Assembly (NCBI GenBank): GCA_020350085.1
Contig: CP070706.1
Span: 534,785-550,560 of the forward strand
Length of the DNA stretch: 15,776 bases
Direction: 5' to 3'
DNA from: Acidobacteriota bacterium
Lineage (GTDB): Bacteria > Acidobacteriota > Polarisedimenticolia > J045
Part shown: piece after piece, positions 4,433-12,074 of the stretch
Position numbering within the stretch: the first letter of the stretch is position 1
How the letters are laid out: each line of letters starts with the position of its first letter
Notes under the pieces: model-generated
What the model was told of the DNA's origin: nothing
The model's database searches: none
What the model saw: only the letters and a program-made list of their open reading frames with translations
Program-made: the position numbers and the translations under genes

Positions 4433-7213
4433 GTGATCGGTTTGGGTGCTCGTGGGGTCCATGGTGCGCCGAGAGCGTGCGCGCTGGCTTGTCTCGTCGT
4501 GATGCTGGCCTTTTTGATGCCGCCGGCCTCGGCGCAGGTGATCCAGATCGCCGACGAAGAGATCGAGACGATCGAAACGCCGCATCCTTACCCGCCGGGG
4601 AGCCCGCCTGGGACGGTCGTCTGGTCCGAAAGGCTGCACTGGCCCGGCGCGTCCTACATCGCGGTTCACTTCAGCCGTTTCGAGCTGGCACCCGGCGATC
4701 GGCTCGTTCTGCACGACCCAGCCGGGCGATACCGGCACACCTACACCGGCCGAGGCCTTCGTGATCAAGGAGGCGACTTTTGGGGCCTGTCGATCCTCGG
4801 CGACACGATGTTGCTCGAGCTGATCGCGACGAACCCGAACGAGCCGGCGTTCGGCGTCGTCATCGACCGCTGGGCCCACGGCTATCCGCATCGATCCAGC
4901 GACCCGTCCGACGAGCCGGGCACCGATGCTTTGTGCGGGACGGAGGACTTTCGCGACGTCGAGTGCTACGCGAGCAGCTATCCGACGGAATACGACAAGG
5001 CACGCGCTGCCGTGCGGCTGATCAAGAACGGATCCGCTCACTGCACCGGCTGGATGGCATCGTGCGAGAACCACATCGTCACCAACGAACACTGCGTAGG
5101 ATCACAAAGCGAGCTGAATCAGATCGAGTTCCAGTTCGATTACAAGCGGCCCTCGTGCGGTTCGGGCTCGCCGACGGTCGACCTTCAGCTCCAGGGCGGC
5201 ACGCTGCTCGAACTCGACGCAGGGCTCGATTACGCGCTGATCATGCCGGCCCTGGCCGGCAACGACCCGCAGTCGGTTTACGGCTTCATGCAGTGGGATC
5301 CGAGGCTGCCCGACATCGACGAGCTGATGTACATCCCTGGACACCCCTCTGGTGATCCGAAGCGCTTGTCGGTGGAAAGCACGCACTCACAAGACGAATC
5401 CGGGCGCTGCGAAGTGTATTCGACCAGTCAGCCGGCCTGCACGGGCGGCCCGCCCGACATCGGCTACTACTGCGACACGGAGGGTGGTTCGTCCGGCTCG
5501 GCCGTTCTCTCGGCCGTCTCTCACAAGGTCATCGCGCTGCACCACTGCGCGAACTGCCCCAATCGCGGCGTGCCGATCCTCGACGTGTACAACGACATCC
5601 AGGCCTCCTCTCATCCTCTACCGGCTTGCGTGACGTGCGAGACCACGGCGGATCCGACGGACCTCGTTACCTCCTCGCCGGCGGAAAACCAGGTGCTGCT
5701 CGATTGGCAGCCGGTTGTCGGAGCGGTGAGATACCACGTCTATCGTTCGACGGAATCGTGCGCGGCCGTCACGACGAAGATCGCCGAGACAACGGAGCCC
5801 ACGTACTTGGACGAAGACGTCTCGGGCGGGGTGACTTACTACTACAAGGTCACAGCCCTTTCGGAATGCCTGGCCGAATCGGGCTTTTCGAATTGCGCCT
5901 CGGCGGAACCTTCGGGCAGCTGCACCGAGCCGCCGCGGTTTTCCGGGCTGCTGGCAGCGACGAGCGCGCGGATGGCCTCGTGCGGAATCGAGCTGGACTG
6001 GGAGCCGGCGACGGCACGCTGCGGCAGCGTGCGCTACAACGTCTACCGCTCGGTGTTCACCGATTTCGAGCCGAGCCCGGGCAACTTGGTCGCATCGTGC
6101 CTGAGCGGCACGTCATACGTCGACAACGAGGTGCTCTCGCAGATCGACTATCACTACATCGTACGCGCCGAGGACGACACGGGATTCGGCCAAGGCCCGT
6201 GCTCGAGCGGTAACGAAGACGCCAACAGGGTCGAGCAGGCCGCGAGCGCGACCGGACCGGACATCGTGTTGTACTCGGAGAGCTTCGAGCGTGGGGGAGC
6301 CGGCTGGAGCTTCGGTGGCGAGTGGCAAATCGCCGCACCTCAGGGCAAGGGTGGCACGGCCGGCGGCGGGCAGGGACACCCCGATCCGATGCAGGCCAGT
6401 GACGGGATCTACGTGCTCGGTGTCGACATCAGCGGCTCGAATGCGTTCGACGGCAATTACGAGAGCGGGATCAGCACGCCGGAAATCGCTCTCTCGCCCG
6501 TGTTCGACGCTTCGGGCCACGAGAGCGTGTGGCTGCGGCTGCAGCGCTGGCTGGGTACGCACCGCGCACCGCTCGACCAGGCGACGATCGACATCTTCGA
6601 CGGCAACGGCTGGGTGACCGCGTGGAGCAACCCCGAGTTCCCGCTCTACGACAACGAATGGGTCGGCATGGACCTCGACATCAGTGAGGCCGCCGCGGAC
6701 TTCTCTGGAGCACGCATGCGCTTCACGCAGTCGAGCAACGACGACAACTTCGTCGCTTGCAGCTGGAACGTCGACGAGATCGAGGTTTACGCACCGACGG
6801 CGTGCGAGAGCGGTACGCCCAACGTGCCACCGGTACCGGACGGGCACTTTGCCGGCGGCGTCGCCATGACCGCCGAGGATGCGGGTGGCACTCAAAGCGG
6901 CCAGGGAAGCGTCCTCGTCAGCTGGGACGTGAGCAGTTGCCCGGAGGAGTTCTACCACCTGCTCGAGGGAGACTCTGACGGTCTGCCGAGCTACACGCTC
7001 ACGGGCGGCGTCTGCAACCTGGGGGTTTCCGGGCAAGCCGAAGTTCCCGTCACCGACCCGGATCCGGGGCACTTCACCTGGTGGGTGATCGTCGCCGCCG
7101 ACGGGCTCACCGAGGGCGTGCACGGATTCGACTCCGGCGGAGGGGTCCGTGCCTCATCGGCCGACGGCCTGTGCGGCTTGGTCGAGCAGTCGCTCGCCGG
7201 TGTCTGTCCGTAG
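4433..7213 (+). CDS. Secreted trypsin-like serine protease with FN3 and jelly-roll domains
   Basis: A 926-residue exported protein. A signal peptide (hydrophobic core ACLVVMLAFLMPP, cleavage after ASA at about residue 34) is followed by a beta-rich N-terminal region of about 120 residues. Then comes a chymotrypsin-fold protease resembling lysyl endopeptidase. Its likely triad is His220 in CENHIVTNEHCV, Asp266 in AGLDYALI and Ser354 in EGGSSGSAV. Many cysteines suggest disulfides. Next are two fibronectin type III domains (about 406-495 and 499-600; RYHVYRS and RYNVYRS strands), a MAM-like jelly-roll domain (about 610-792, ending CSWNVDEIEVYAP) and a Cys-containing C-terminal domain (about 800-926). 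GTG 4433 is preferred over ATG 4406 because of GGAGG. It probably digests extracellular protein; substrate specificity is not predictable by eye. Confidence 0.88.
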   Translation: MIGLGARGVHGAPRACALACLVVMLAFLMPPASAQVIQIADEEIETIETPHPYPPGSPPGTVVWSERLHWPGASYIAVHFSRFELAPGDRLVLHDPAGRYRHTYTGRGLRDQGGDFWGLSILGDTMLLELIATNPNEPAFGVVIDRWAHGYPHRSSDPSDEPGTDALCGTEDFRDVECYASSYPTEYDKARAAVRLIKNGSAHCTGWMASCENHIVTNEHCVGSQSELNQIEFQFDYKRPSCGSGSPTVDLQLQGGTLLELDAGLDYALIMPALAGNDPQSVYGFMQWDPRLPDIDELMYIPGHPSGDPKRLSVESTHSQDESGRCEVYSTSQPACTGGPPDIGYYCDTEGGSSGSAVLSAVSHKVIALHHCANCPNRGVPILDVYNDIQASSHPLPACVTCETTADPTDLVTSSPAENQVLLDWQPVVGAVRYHVYRSTESCAAVTTKIAETTEPTYLDEDVSGGVTYYYKVTALSECLAESGFSNCASAEPSGSCTEPPRFSGLLAATSARMASCGIELDWEPATARCGSVRYNVYRSVFTDFEPSPGNLVASCLSGTSYVDNEVLSQIDYHYIVRAEDDTGFGQGPCSSGNEDANRVEQAASATGPDIVLYSESFERGGAGWSFGGEWQIAAPQGKGGTAGGGQGHPDPMQASDGIYVLGVDISGSNAFDGNYESGISTPEIALSPVFDASGHESVWLRLQRWLGTHRAPLDQATIDIFDGNGWVTAWSNPEFPLYDNEWVGMDLDISEAAADFSGARMRFTQSSNDDNFVACSWNVDEIEVYAPTACESGTPNVPPVPDGHFAGGVAMTAEDAGGTQSGQGSVLVSWDVSSCPEEFYHLLEGDSDGLPSYTLTGGVCNLGVSGQAEVPVTDPDPGHFTWWVIVAADGLTEGVHGFDSGGGVRASSADGLCGLVEQSLAGVCP

Positions 7214-7226
7214 CCAGGCCTAGCCC

Positions 7227-7264
7227 GGGCCCGTGCGGGTGACAGCCGCGCGAGCGCACGGCCC
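7227..7264 (+). terminator. GC hairpin between protease and asparaginase
   Basis: GGGCCCGTGCG (7227-7237) pairs with CGCACGGCCC (7255-7264), giving about 10 bp with one bulged C, starting 13 bases after the protease stop. There is no T-run. It could attenuate or terminate the protease transcript ahead of the asparaginase gene, whose SD lies only 28 bases downstream. Confidence 0.4.
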
Positions 7265-7291
7265 TCGGCCGAGACGCTTGGGAGACCGTGT

Positions 7292-7296
7292 GGAGG
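7292..7296 (+). promoter_or_regulatory. Ribosome binding site selecting the asparaginase GTG start
   Basis: GGAGG lies six bases before GTG 7303. The alternative in-frame GTG at 7288 would place this SD inside the coding region and add five residues not found in typical type I asparaginase N-termini. Confidence 0.65.
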
Positions 7297-7302
7297 TGGT
7301 CT

Positions 7303-8301
7303 GTGGCGCGCGTGTTGATTCTGCACACCGGCGGCACGCTGGGCATGCGACCGCGGCGGCCCGATCGGGCGCTGGCTCCCGATGAGTTCGGGCCGACGCT
7401 GCTCGAGAATGTGCCGGAGCTGACGACGATCGCCGACGTGGACACGCGCGTCTTGTTCCAGCTCGACTCGTCCGACGTGCACCCCGAGCACTGGGTCCGC
7501 CTCGGGCGGGAGATTGCCGATTCGATCGCCGATTACGACGGGTTCGTCGTCACGCACGGCACGGACGCCATGTCGTACACGGCGGCGGCCTTGTCATTCC
7601 TGCTGCGAAACCCGCCGGTTCCGATCATTCTCACCGGCTCGCAGCGGCCACTAGCCGATGCCCGCACCGACGGGCGTGCGAATCTGGTAGGGGCGGTAGA
7701 CCTGGCGACGCATGAGTTTCGGGAGGTCTGCATTTACTTCGACGGCTTGCTGCTGCGCGGCAACCGGGCTCGCAAGCGCAGTTCCTTCGCGTTTTCGGCG
7801 TTTGATTCGCCCAACTTCCCACCGCTGGCCGAGGTCGGTGCGGGCCTGCGCAAGATCGCCGAGCCGCTCGCTCCTAGGGGCCCGTTTCGGCTCCACGGAA
7901 GCTTCGATCCGTGCGTCGCCGTCGTACGGTTGTTGCCCGGACAACCCGCGTCGGCATGGCAGGCGCTGGCCGGCGCAGGCCTGCGCGGGCTGATCGTCGA
8001 AGCCTTCGGCGTAGGCAATCTCCCCGTCGGCGACGGTTCGATCGGCGAGGCACTGCGGCATCTGATCACCCGCGGCGTCGTGCTCGTCGTCGGCTCTCAA
8101 GCGCAGAAAGGGCGCGTCGACTTCGGCTTGTATCAGGGAGGTCGCCTCGCCGAGCAGATCGGCGCGCTTGGCGCGGACGACATGACCCCCGAAACGGCCA
8201 GCGTGAAGCTGATGTACCTGCTCGGGACGCTTGACGATGCCAAGCAGGTCAAGCGCGCTTGGCACGAACCGATCGCTGGCGAGCTGACGGCGGCTGAATA
8301 G
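7303..8301 (+). CDS. ansA: L-asparaginase, cytoplasmic type I
   Basis: Hydrolyses L-asparagine to aspartate and ammonia. The 332-residue protein starts VARVLILHTGGTLGM, the classic N-terminal loop with nucleophile Thr12. The second catalytic cluster VTHGTDAMSYT supplies Thr87 and Asp88, and Lys158 lies in NRARKRSS. TGSQRPLADARTDGRANL is characteristic of the type I (AnsA-like) branch rather than the periplasmic type II enzymes, and there is no signal peptide. Length equals the family norm (about 335). GTG 7303 is chosen for its SD. It lies 89 bases after the protease gene on the same strand; a link between extracellular proteolysis and amino-acid breakdown is plausible but unproven. It converges on the Pal-like gene, separated by a strong hairpin. 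Confidence 0.95.
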   Translation: MARVLILHTGGTLGMRPRRPDRALAPDEFGPTLLENVPELTTIADVDTRVLFQLDSSDVHPEHWVRLGREIADSIADYDGFVVTHGTDAMSYTAAALSFLLRNPPVPIILTGSQRPLADARTDGRANLVGAVDLATHEFREVCIYFDGLLLRGNRARKRSSFAFSAFDSPNFPPLAEVGAGLRKIAEPLAPRGPFRLHGSFDPCVAVVRLLPGQPASAWQALAGAGLRGLIVEAFGVGNLPVGDGSIGEALRHLITRGVVLVVGSQAQKGRVDFGLYQGGRLAEQIGALGADDMTPETASVKLMYLLGTLDDAKQVKRAWHEPIAGELTAAE

Positions 8302-8302
8302 A

Positions 8303-8342
8303 GGGCGCGCCGGTGAGTCTCGAGGAAGACCTCGGCGCGCCC
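8303..8342. terminator. Perfect 9-bp GC hairpin between convergent genes
   Basis: GGGCGCGCC (8303-8311) and GGCGCGCCC (8334-8342) are perfectly complementary, with a further GTCT/AGAC pairing (8317-8320 with 8327-8330) in the loop. It begins one base after the asparaginase stop and ends 44 bases from the stop of the convergent Pal-like gene, so it probably serves as a bidirectional 3' end. No T-run on either side. Confidence 0.5.
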
Positions 8343-8386
8343 CGTACGGCTCTCAGTGGTGCTCTGCTAACCCGTCGCCTGATCCA

Positions 8387-9259
8387 TCACCAACGCGACC
8401 CGCACTCGAGCAGAACGAGGGCACGCCGATTCTGCGCATGCTCGGCAACGGTGCGCGCGTTGGGAATCACCGGCTCTTCTTCTCCCTTGCTGAGCGTCTC
8501 GATCGACAGGCCGCTCAGAGAAGCCTTGGCCAACAGCGCGTCGCGGACCGCACTCGCGCGCCTCGCGCCGAGGGCCAAGTTGTACTCCAGCGTGCCCCGC
8601 TCGTCGCAGTGTCCCTCGATGACCACGCGTCCGATCTCGCCGCGAGCGCCCGCCAGACTACCGGCCATCTGTCCCACGACCGACATCGCCGCCGCGTCGA
8701 GATTCGACTTGTCGAAGGCGAAGTAGGCCCGCAACGCATCCAGCTTCTTCTTGGCCGCTTCGCACTGCGCGTAGCTCGGTGCCGGCGGTGCCGCTTCGGC
8801 CAGCGTCAGTGCCCTCGACGAGACGAGACGCACCGGCTCGCCCGTGAGCGTGCCGGTCAACTCGGCCTCCAGCTTGTACTGGCCTGGCGGCAGCGAGGCG
8901 TCGGGGACGAAGCGGGCGGTATAGCGCCCAGTACCATCGTCCACGAGATCGATCACCTTCTCCACACCCTCGGCCGCCCCGTCGAGACCCACGAGCCGCA
9001 GCTTCGCCGTGCGTCCGGGCGTGCCCATGACGGTCACCTCGACCGGCTCTCCTTGGCGTGCCGACCAGGGTTGGACCTCGATGTACTCGATCCGCTCCTG
9101 CTCGGACGGCTCCGCCTCGACGACGGCCTCGACGGTGCGAGGGAAATCCTCGTCGATCGTGCTCTCGGCCGTCTTGCACCCAGTGCCCCAGATGATCCAG
9201 GCACCAGCCGCCACTGCGATCCAGATCCGTGCGTTCGATGCGATTCGGCTCGGGCTCAT
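8387..9259 (-). CDS. Pal-like OmpA-family lipoprotein with an extra N-terminal beta domain
   Basis: A 290-residue envelope protein. A hydrophobic N-terminus (IWIAVAAGAWIIWGTGC) leads to Cys28, a probable lipidation site with an imperfect lipobox. Residues about 55-160 form a beta-rich domain with an Ig-like pattern (PVEVTVMGTPGRTAKLRLVG; DGTGRYTARFVP; LPPGQYKLEAEL). The C-terminal OmpA/Pal peptidoglycan-binding domain (about 183-290) has YFAFDKSNLD, the very conserved VIEGHCDERGTLEYNLALGA RRA, and AEHAQNRRAL with the Arg that contacts diaminopimelate. Classical Pal is about 170 residues; this is longer because of the inserted beta domain. There is no tolB, tolA, tolQ or tolR nearby, so it may be a Pal paralogue. 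ATG 9259 has AGAGG upstream. Confidence 0.88.
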   Translation of the reverse strand: MSPSRIASNARIWIAVAAGAWIIWGTGCKTAESTIDEDFPRTVEAVVEAEPSEQERIEYIEVQPWSARQGEPVEVTVMGTPGRTAKLRLVGLDGAAEGVEKVIDLVDDGTGRYTARFVPDASLPPGQYKLEAELTGTLTGEPVRLVSSRALTLAEAAPPAPSYAQCEAAKKKLDALRAYFAFDKSNLDAAAMSVVGQMAGSLAGARGEIGRVVIEGHCDERGTLEYNLALGARRASAVRDALLAKASLSGLSIETLSKGEEEPVIPNARTVAEHAQNRRALVLLECGSRW

Positions 9260-9306
9260 GACCTACCTCTCGTTCCAGACGATTACTCTCGCCGGAGGAA
9301 GGGCTG

Positions 9307-9336
9307 ATCATCGTCAACTCGGCACGTTGGTGTCAA
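9307..9336 (-). promoter_or_regulatory. Candidate sigma70 promoter of the Pal-like gene
   Basis: On the minus strand TTGACA (9336-9331), a perfect -35 box, is followed after 18 bases by GATGAT (9312-9307), a 4/6 match to the -10 box. The transcript would start near 9300, about 40 bases before the ATG. A second TTGACG lies slightly downstream without a matching -10. Confidence 0.45.
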
Positions 9337-9489
9337 TCGCTCCCGCTCGGCGCTCGCGCGCGCGGGGCGATGCGCCGGGCCGCAGCGGGGCGAAAACCTG
9401 CGCTCCGCCTCGCTCCCGCCCGGACCCAACGCACCGACCGGGCGATGACCGGACACTCGCGCTACACTCTCCGACCTCCCGGAGTCCTC

Positions 9490-10104
9490 ATGCGCTCGCA
9501 CGAATCATCGCCCTCGACCGACGAGATGCTGCTCGAGAGCCTGCGCCGGGGCGAGACGGGAGCGTTCGAGCGGCTGGCCGAGCGCTACAGCGACCGGATC
9601 TTCGGCTTCGGTCTCAAGATGTGCGGCGAGCGCGAAGATGCTCTCGACGTGCTGCAGGACACGCTGCTTCAGGCTTTCCGCTCGATCGACAAGATCGAGC
9701 ACGCCGCCGCGCTGCGCTCGTGGCTGTTTCGCGTCGCCTCGAACGCGTGCCTGATGAAACGAAGGAAAGGCAAGTACGAGCCGGCGCGTGAGCTCTCGCT
9801 CGAGGAGCTCGCTCCTCGAAACGCCGAAGAGGCGCGCATCGAGATTCCGGATCCCAGCACGCTTCCGGACGCAGGTGTCGAGCGCGCGGAGATTCGCCGC
9901 CGCCTGCGCGAAGCGATCCAGCAGCTGCCCCAGCACTATCGCGTCGTGCTCGTGCTGCGCGACCTGGAGCAGATGTCATCAAAGCAGGTCGGCGATGTGC
10001 TCGATCTGCCCGAATCGACGGTGAAGATGCGCCTGCATCGCGCGCGGCTGATGTTGCGCAAGCAGCTGGCGCAGTATTACTCGCGAGAGTCGGACGCCGT
10101 ATGA
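9490..10104 (+). CDS. ECF-type RNA polymerase sigma factor
   Basis: A 204-residue ECF sigma factor. Region 2 is at about residues 20-90 (YSDRIFGFGLKMCGEREDAL, DVLQDTLLQAF, LRSWLFRVASNACLMKRRKG) and region 4 at about 140-195 (LPQHYRVVLVLRDLEQMSSK and helix-turn-helix QVGDVLDLPESTVKMRLHRA). A charged linker of about 45 residues joins them. The frame stays open back to 9370, but ATG 9490 is preferred because GGAG (9481-9484) precedes it and a normal region 2 follows. The stop overlaps the next gene's ATG by ATGA; the partner is a zinc-finger anti-sigma factor, so the two form a standard sigma/anti-sigma pair. Confidence 0.94.
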   Translation: MRSHESSPSTDEMLLESLRRGETGAFERLAERYSDRIFGFGLKMCGEREDALDVLQDTLLQAFRSIDKIEHAAALRSWLFRVASNACLMKRRKGKYEPARELSLEELAPRNAEEARIEIPDPSTLPDAGVERAEIRRRLREAIQQLPQHYRVVLVLRDLEQMSSKQVGDVLDLPESTVKMRLHRARLMLRKQLAQYYSRESDAV

Positions 10105-10367
10105 GCCACGCTCACCAACCCGGATCGGAGCACTGCCGCGAGCTTCTCGCGCGCTTGTCGGACTATATCGACGGCGAGCTGGCGGCCGAGTTCTGCGAGC
10201 AAATCGAGCTTCACTTGGCCGACTGCCCGCCGTGCGCCGCGTTTCTCAGCTCGCTCGAGCGCACGGTCGCTTGGCTTGGCGATCTCTCAGAAGAGAGTCT
10301 CTCAAACGACCTGAGAGAAGACCTCGAGCGTTGCCTGGCCGGTATTCGCTCGCAGCAACGCAACTGA
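10101..10367 (+). CDS. Soluble zinc-finger anti-sigma factor (ZAS/zf-HC2)
   Basis: An 88-residue protein with the zinc-associated anti-sigma signature: Cys12, then 25 residues to His38 in IELHLADCPPC, then Cys42 and Cys45 (C-x25-H-x3-C-x2-C). Residues LSDYIDGELAAEFCEQIELH form the usual amphipathic helices that grip the sigma factor. No membrane helix follows the zinc motif; the remaining 43 residues are charged, so it is a cytoplasmic regulator like RsrA rather than a transmembrane one. It shares an ATGA overlap with the preceding sigma gene and presumably inhibits that sigma factor. Redox control through the zinc site is a plausible inference from the RsrA precedent. Confidence 0.92.
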   Translation: MSHAHQPGSEHCRELLARLSDYIDGELAAEFCEQIELHLADCPPCAAFLSSLERTVAWLGDLSEESLSNDLREDLERCLAGIRSQQRN

Positions 10368-10393
10368 CCTCTTCTGGCCCGCGATCGGCGCGA

Positions 10394-10408
10394 GCGACGA
10401 CTCGTCGC
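10394..10408. terminator. 15-base palindrome between convergent genes
   Basis: GCGACGA-C-TCGTCGC is a perfect dyad lying midway in the 77-base gap between the zinc-finger anti-sigma stop and the GDSL hydrolase stop. It could form a small hairpin in both transcripts; there is no T-run. Confidence 0.3.
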
Positions 10409-10444
10409 CGCTACCCGTCGTGACCGGTCGCTACTGCTCGGCCG

Positions 10445-12049
10445 TCATCGCCTCGAGCGCGATCGGCCGAAGCGCTCGCGCGCGTCGGCGGGATCGAGCG
10501 CATGCTGCCCGCGCGTCGCGGGTCGCGCCTCCGGCGGCTGCTCGGCGAAGAGCCGCTCGAGCGCGCGGCGGCGTAGCAGCCGTCGCGGATGCTCCTCGTA
10601 GCCAGCGCCCAACGTGTCGAGCAGGGCGTGGCTGGCCTCCGATGTCATCAGCACCGATGCCGGATCGACGTTTGCAGCCGGGGCCTGTTCCGAGCCGAAT
10701 ACGAACGGCGTGAGGCTGACCGGCGTCAGGCCGGCACCGAACGTCTCGTTGATCACGCGGATGAACTCGTTGGCCACGAGCGCGTAGCCGAGCGCGGTCG
10801 GGTGCACGCCGTCGAGGCTGAACAGCCCGCCGAGAATGTACTCGGTGCTGTACGGGATTCCGGCCAGATTCAGGCCTTGCTCGGAAAGCCGCGCGAGATA
10901 CTCGCCCGTCGGCACGTACGCCGCACCGACCTCATCGGCCTTGGCTCGGATGACTTCATTGAGCTCTTCCGTGCGCGCCTTCACCAACCGCGCCTCGACC
11001 GCACCGAGCACCGCATGGTTCGGTAGAAACCCGAACGGACAGATCTCCACCGAGCCGGGGCCGAGGCAATCCCGGATCGCGCCGACGGTGACATTGGGGG
11101 GCTCTCCCACGAATGGGACAGCGATTCCGAAGCCGCATCCCTGCGCCGTGTAACAAGAGGCCGTCAGCAGCACGTTGTCACCCTCGCGAAGCTGGAACCC
11201 GTCGGGACCGAACAACGGCAGCACTTGGCCGATCAGCGGCTCGGCGTCCGGGGGCGTCTCCTCACCCCTGCCCGGGTAGACGGCGAACCGCTCGAGCGTT
11301 GTCACGAACGGGATCGTCGTCACATCGGGAATGCTGGCCACCGCCATCTGAGCGCCGCTTGCCGCGACCGCATCGACGACCTGACCGTAATCTTCCTCGA
11401 ACGACGCCCGCGTCGTCAGCGTCACGCCGTCGATGATGATCCCGCTCGTCGCGGCACCGAGGACATCGTTGTTGCCGAGCCACAAGGTGACGAACGTCGG
11501 CTGGTTCAAAAGTGCGTGCTCGAGCGCCGTGAACGGCAGCTCGGTTTGGGGATTGATGAACGCCGATGGACGAACGATGAGGTCGTACAAGCCCGGCACG
11601 TCGTCCATCTCGCCGAGCTCGACGCGGTTGCGCACGAAGTGACGCACGCTCGCTCCAGGGATTCCCATGTTGTCGTACGGGCGCTCGAGTCCCAGATTGA
11701 GCGGAACGCCCGGCTCTTCTCCTTTGGGCCCGATCACCGGTCCCGAGAGCAGGCTCAGCAGCTCGAGCAGCGGCGGGATTCCAGGCTCGCTCACCAGCGG
11801 CTGCTCGAACGGCGCCACCGATGAAAACCTCTCGTGCAGCAGCGCCGGATAGCTCGTCTCCTGATACGTCTCGACCAAGCCGCCGTCGGTAAAGCCGGCC
11901 GTCAGGCTATCGCCGATCGCTACGTACTTGGTCAGGTCGACGTCGGCCCGCGTGAGAGCCGGTGCGAGCGCCAGGATGACCACCGTCACCGTGAGGCTCT
12001 TCACGAAGACGGGGCGCTTGTCGGGGGTGTTGTTCGCAGGCCTCAGCAT
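10445..12049 (-). CDS. Secreted SGNH/GDSL-family hydrolase (lipase/esterase-like)
   Basis: A 534-residue exported hydrolase. A signal peptide (VKSLTVTVVILALAPALTRA, cleavage near residue 35) is followed by block I YVAIGDSLTAG with nucleophile Ser48, block II NMGIPGAS, block III LGNND at 192-195 and block V DGVHPTALGY with Asp413 and His416, so all four SGNH elements are present. It is longer than most (300-400 residues), with inserts between blocks and an Arg-rich tail of about 60 residues that has no recognisable domain. The open frame starts at 12118, but ATG 12049 has GGAGGA upstream and avoids overlapping fadL, whose stop is 25 bases away. Probably cleaves acyl esters in the periplasm or outside, feeding the FadL-type transporter encoded before it. 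Confidence 0.9.
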   Translation of the reverse strand: MLRPANNTPDKRPVFVKSLTVTVVILALAPALTRADVDLTKYVAIGDSLTAGFTDGGLVETYQETSYPALLHERFSSVAPFEQPLVSEPGIPPLLELLSLLSGPVIGPKGEEPGVPLNLGLERPYDNMGIPGASVRHFVRNRVELGEMDDVPGLYDLIVRPSAFINPQTELPFTALEHALLNQPTFVTLWLGNNDVLGAATSGIIIDGVTLTTRASFEEDYGQVVDAVAASGAQMAVASIPDVTTIPFVTTLERFAVYPGRGEETPPDAEPLIGQVLPLFGPDGFQLREGDNVLLTASCYTAQGCGFGIAVPFVGEPPNVTVGAIRDCLGPGSVEICPFGFLPNHAVLGAVEARLVKARTEELNEVIRAKADEVGAAYVPTGEYLARLSEQGLNLAGIPYSTEYILGGLFSLDGVHPTALGYALVANEFIRVINETFGAGLTPVSLTPFVFGSEQAPAANVDPASVLMTSEASHALLDTLGAGYEEHPRRLLRRRALERLFAEQPPEARPATRGQHALDPADARERFGRSRSRR

Positions 12050-12074
12050 CGCTTCCTCCGTTCGCCGTTGCGCT

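Noticed and set aside
4235..5092. 285-residue minus-strand open frame opposite the protease start
   Set aside because: It lies opposite a clear signal peptide and protease domain; its product matches no recognised pattern.
6113..7123. 336-residue minus-strand open frame
   Set aside because: It is antisense to the jelly-roll and C-terminal domains of the protease, with Val/Arg/Asp-rich shadow composition.
8438..9307. 289-residue plus-strand open frame opposite the Pal-like gene
   Set aside because: The minus strand encodes an unmistakable OmpA/Pal domain; this frame is its complement.
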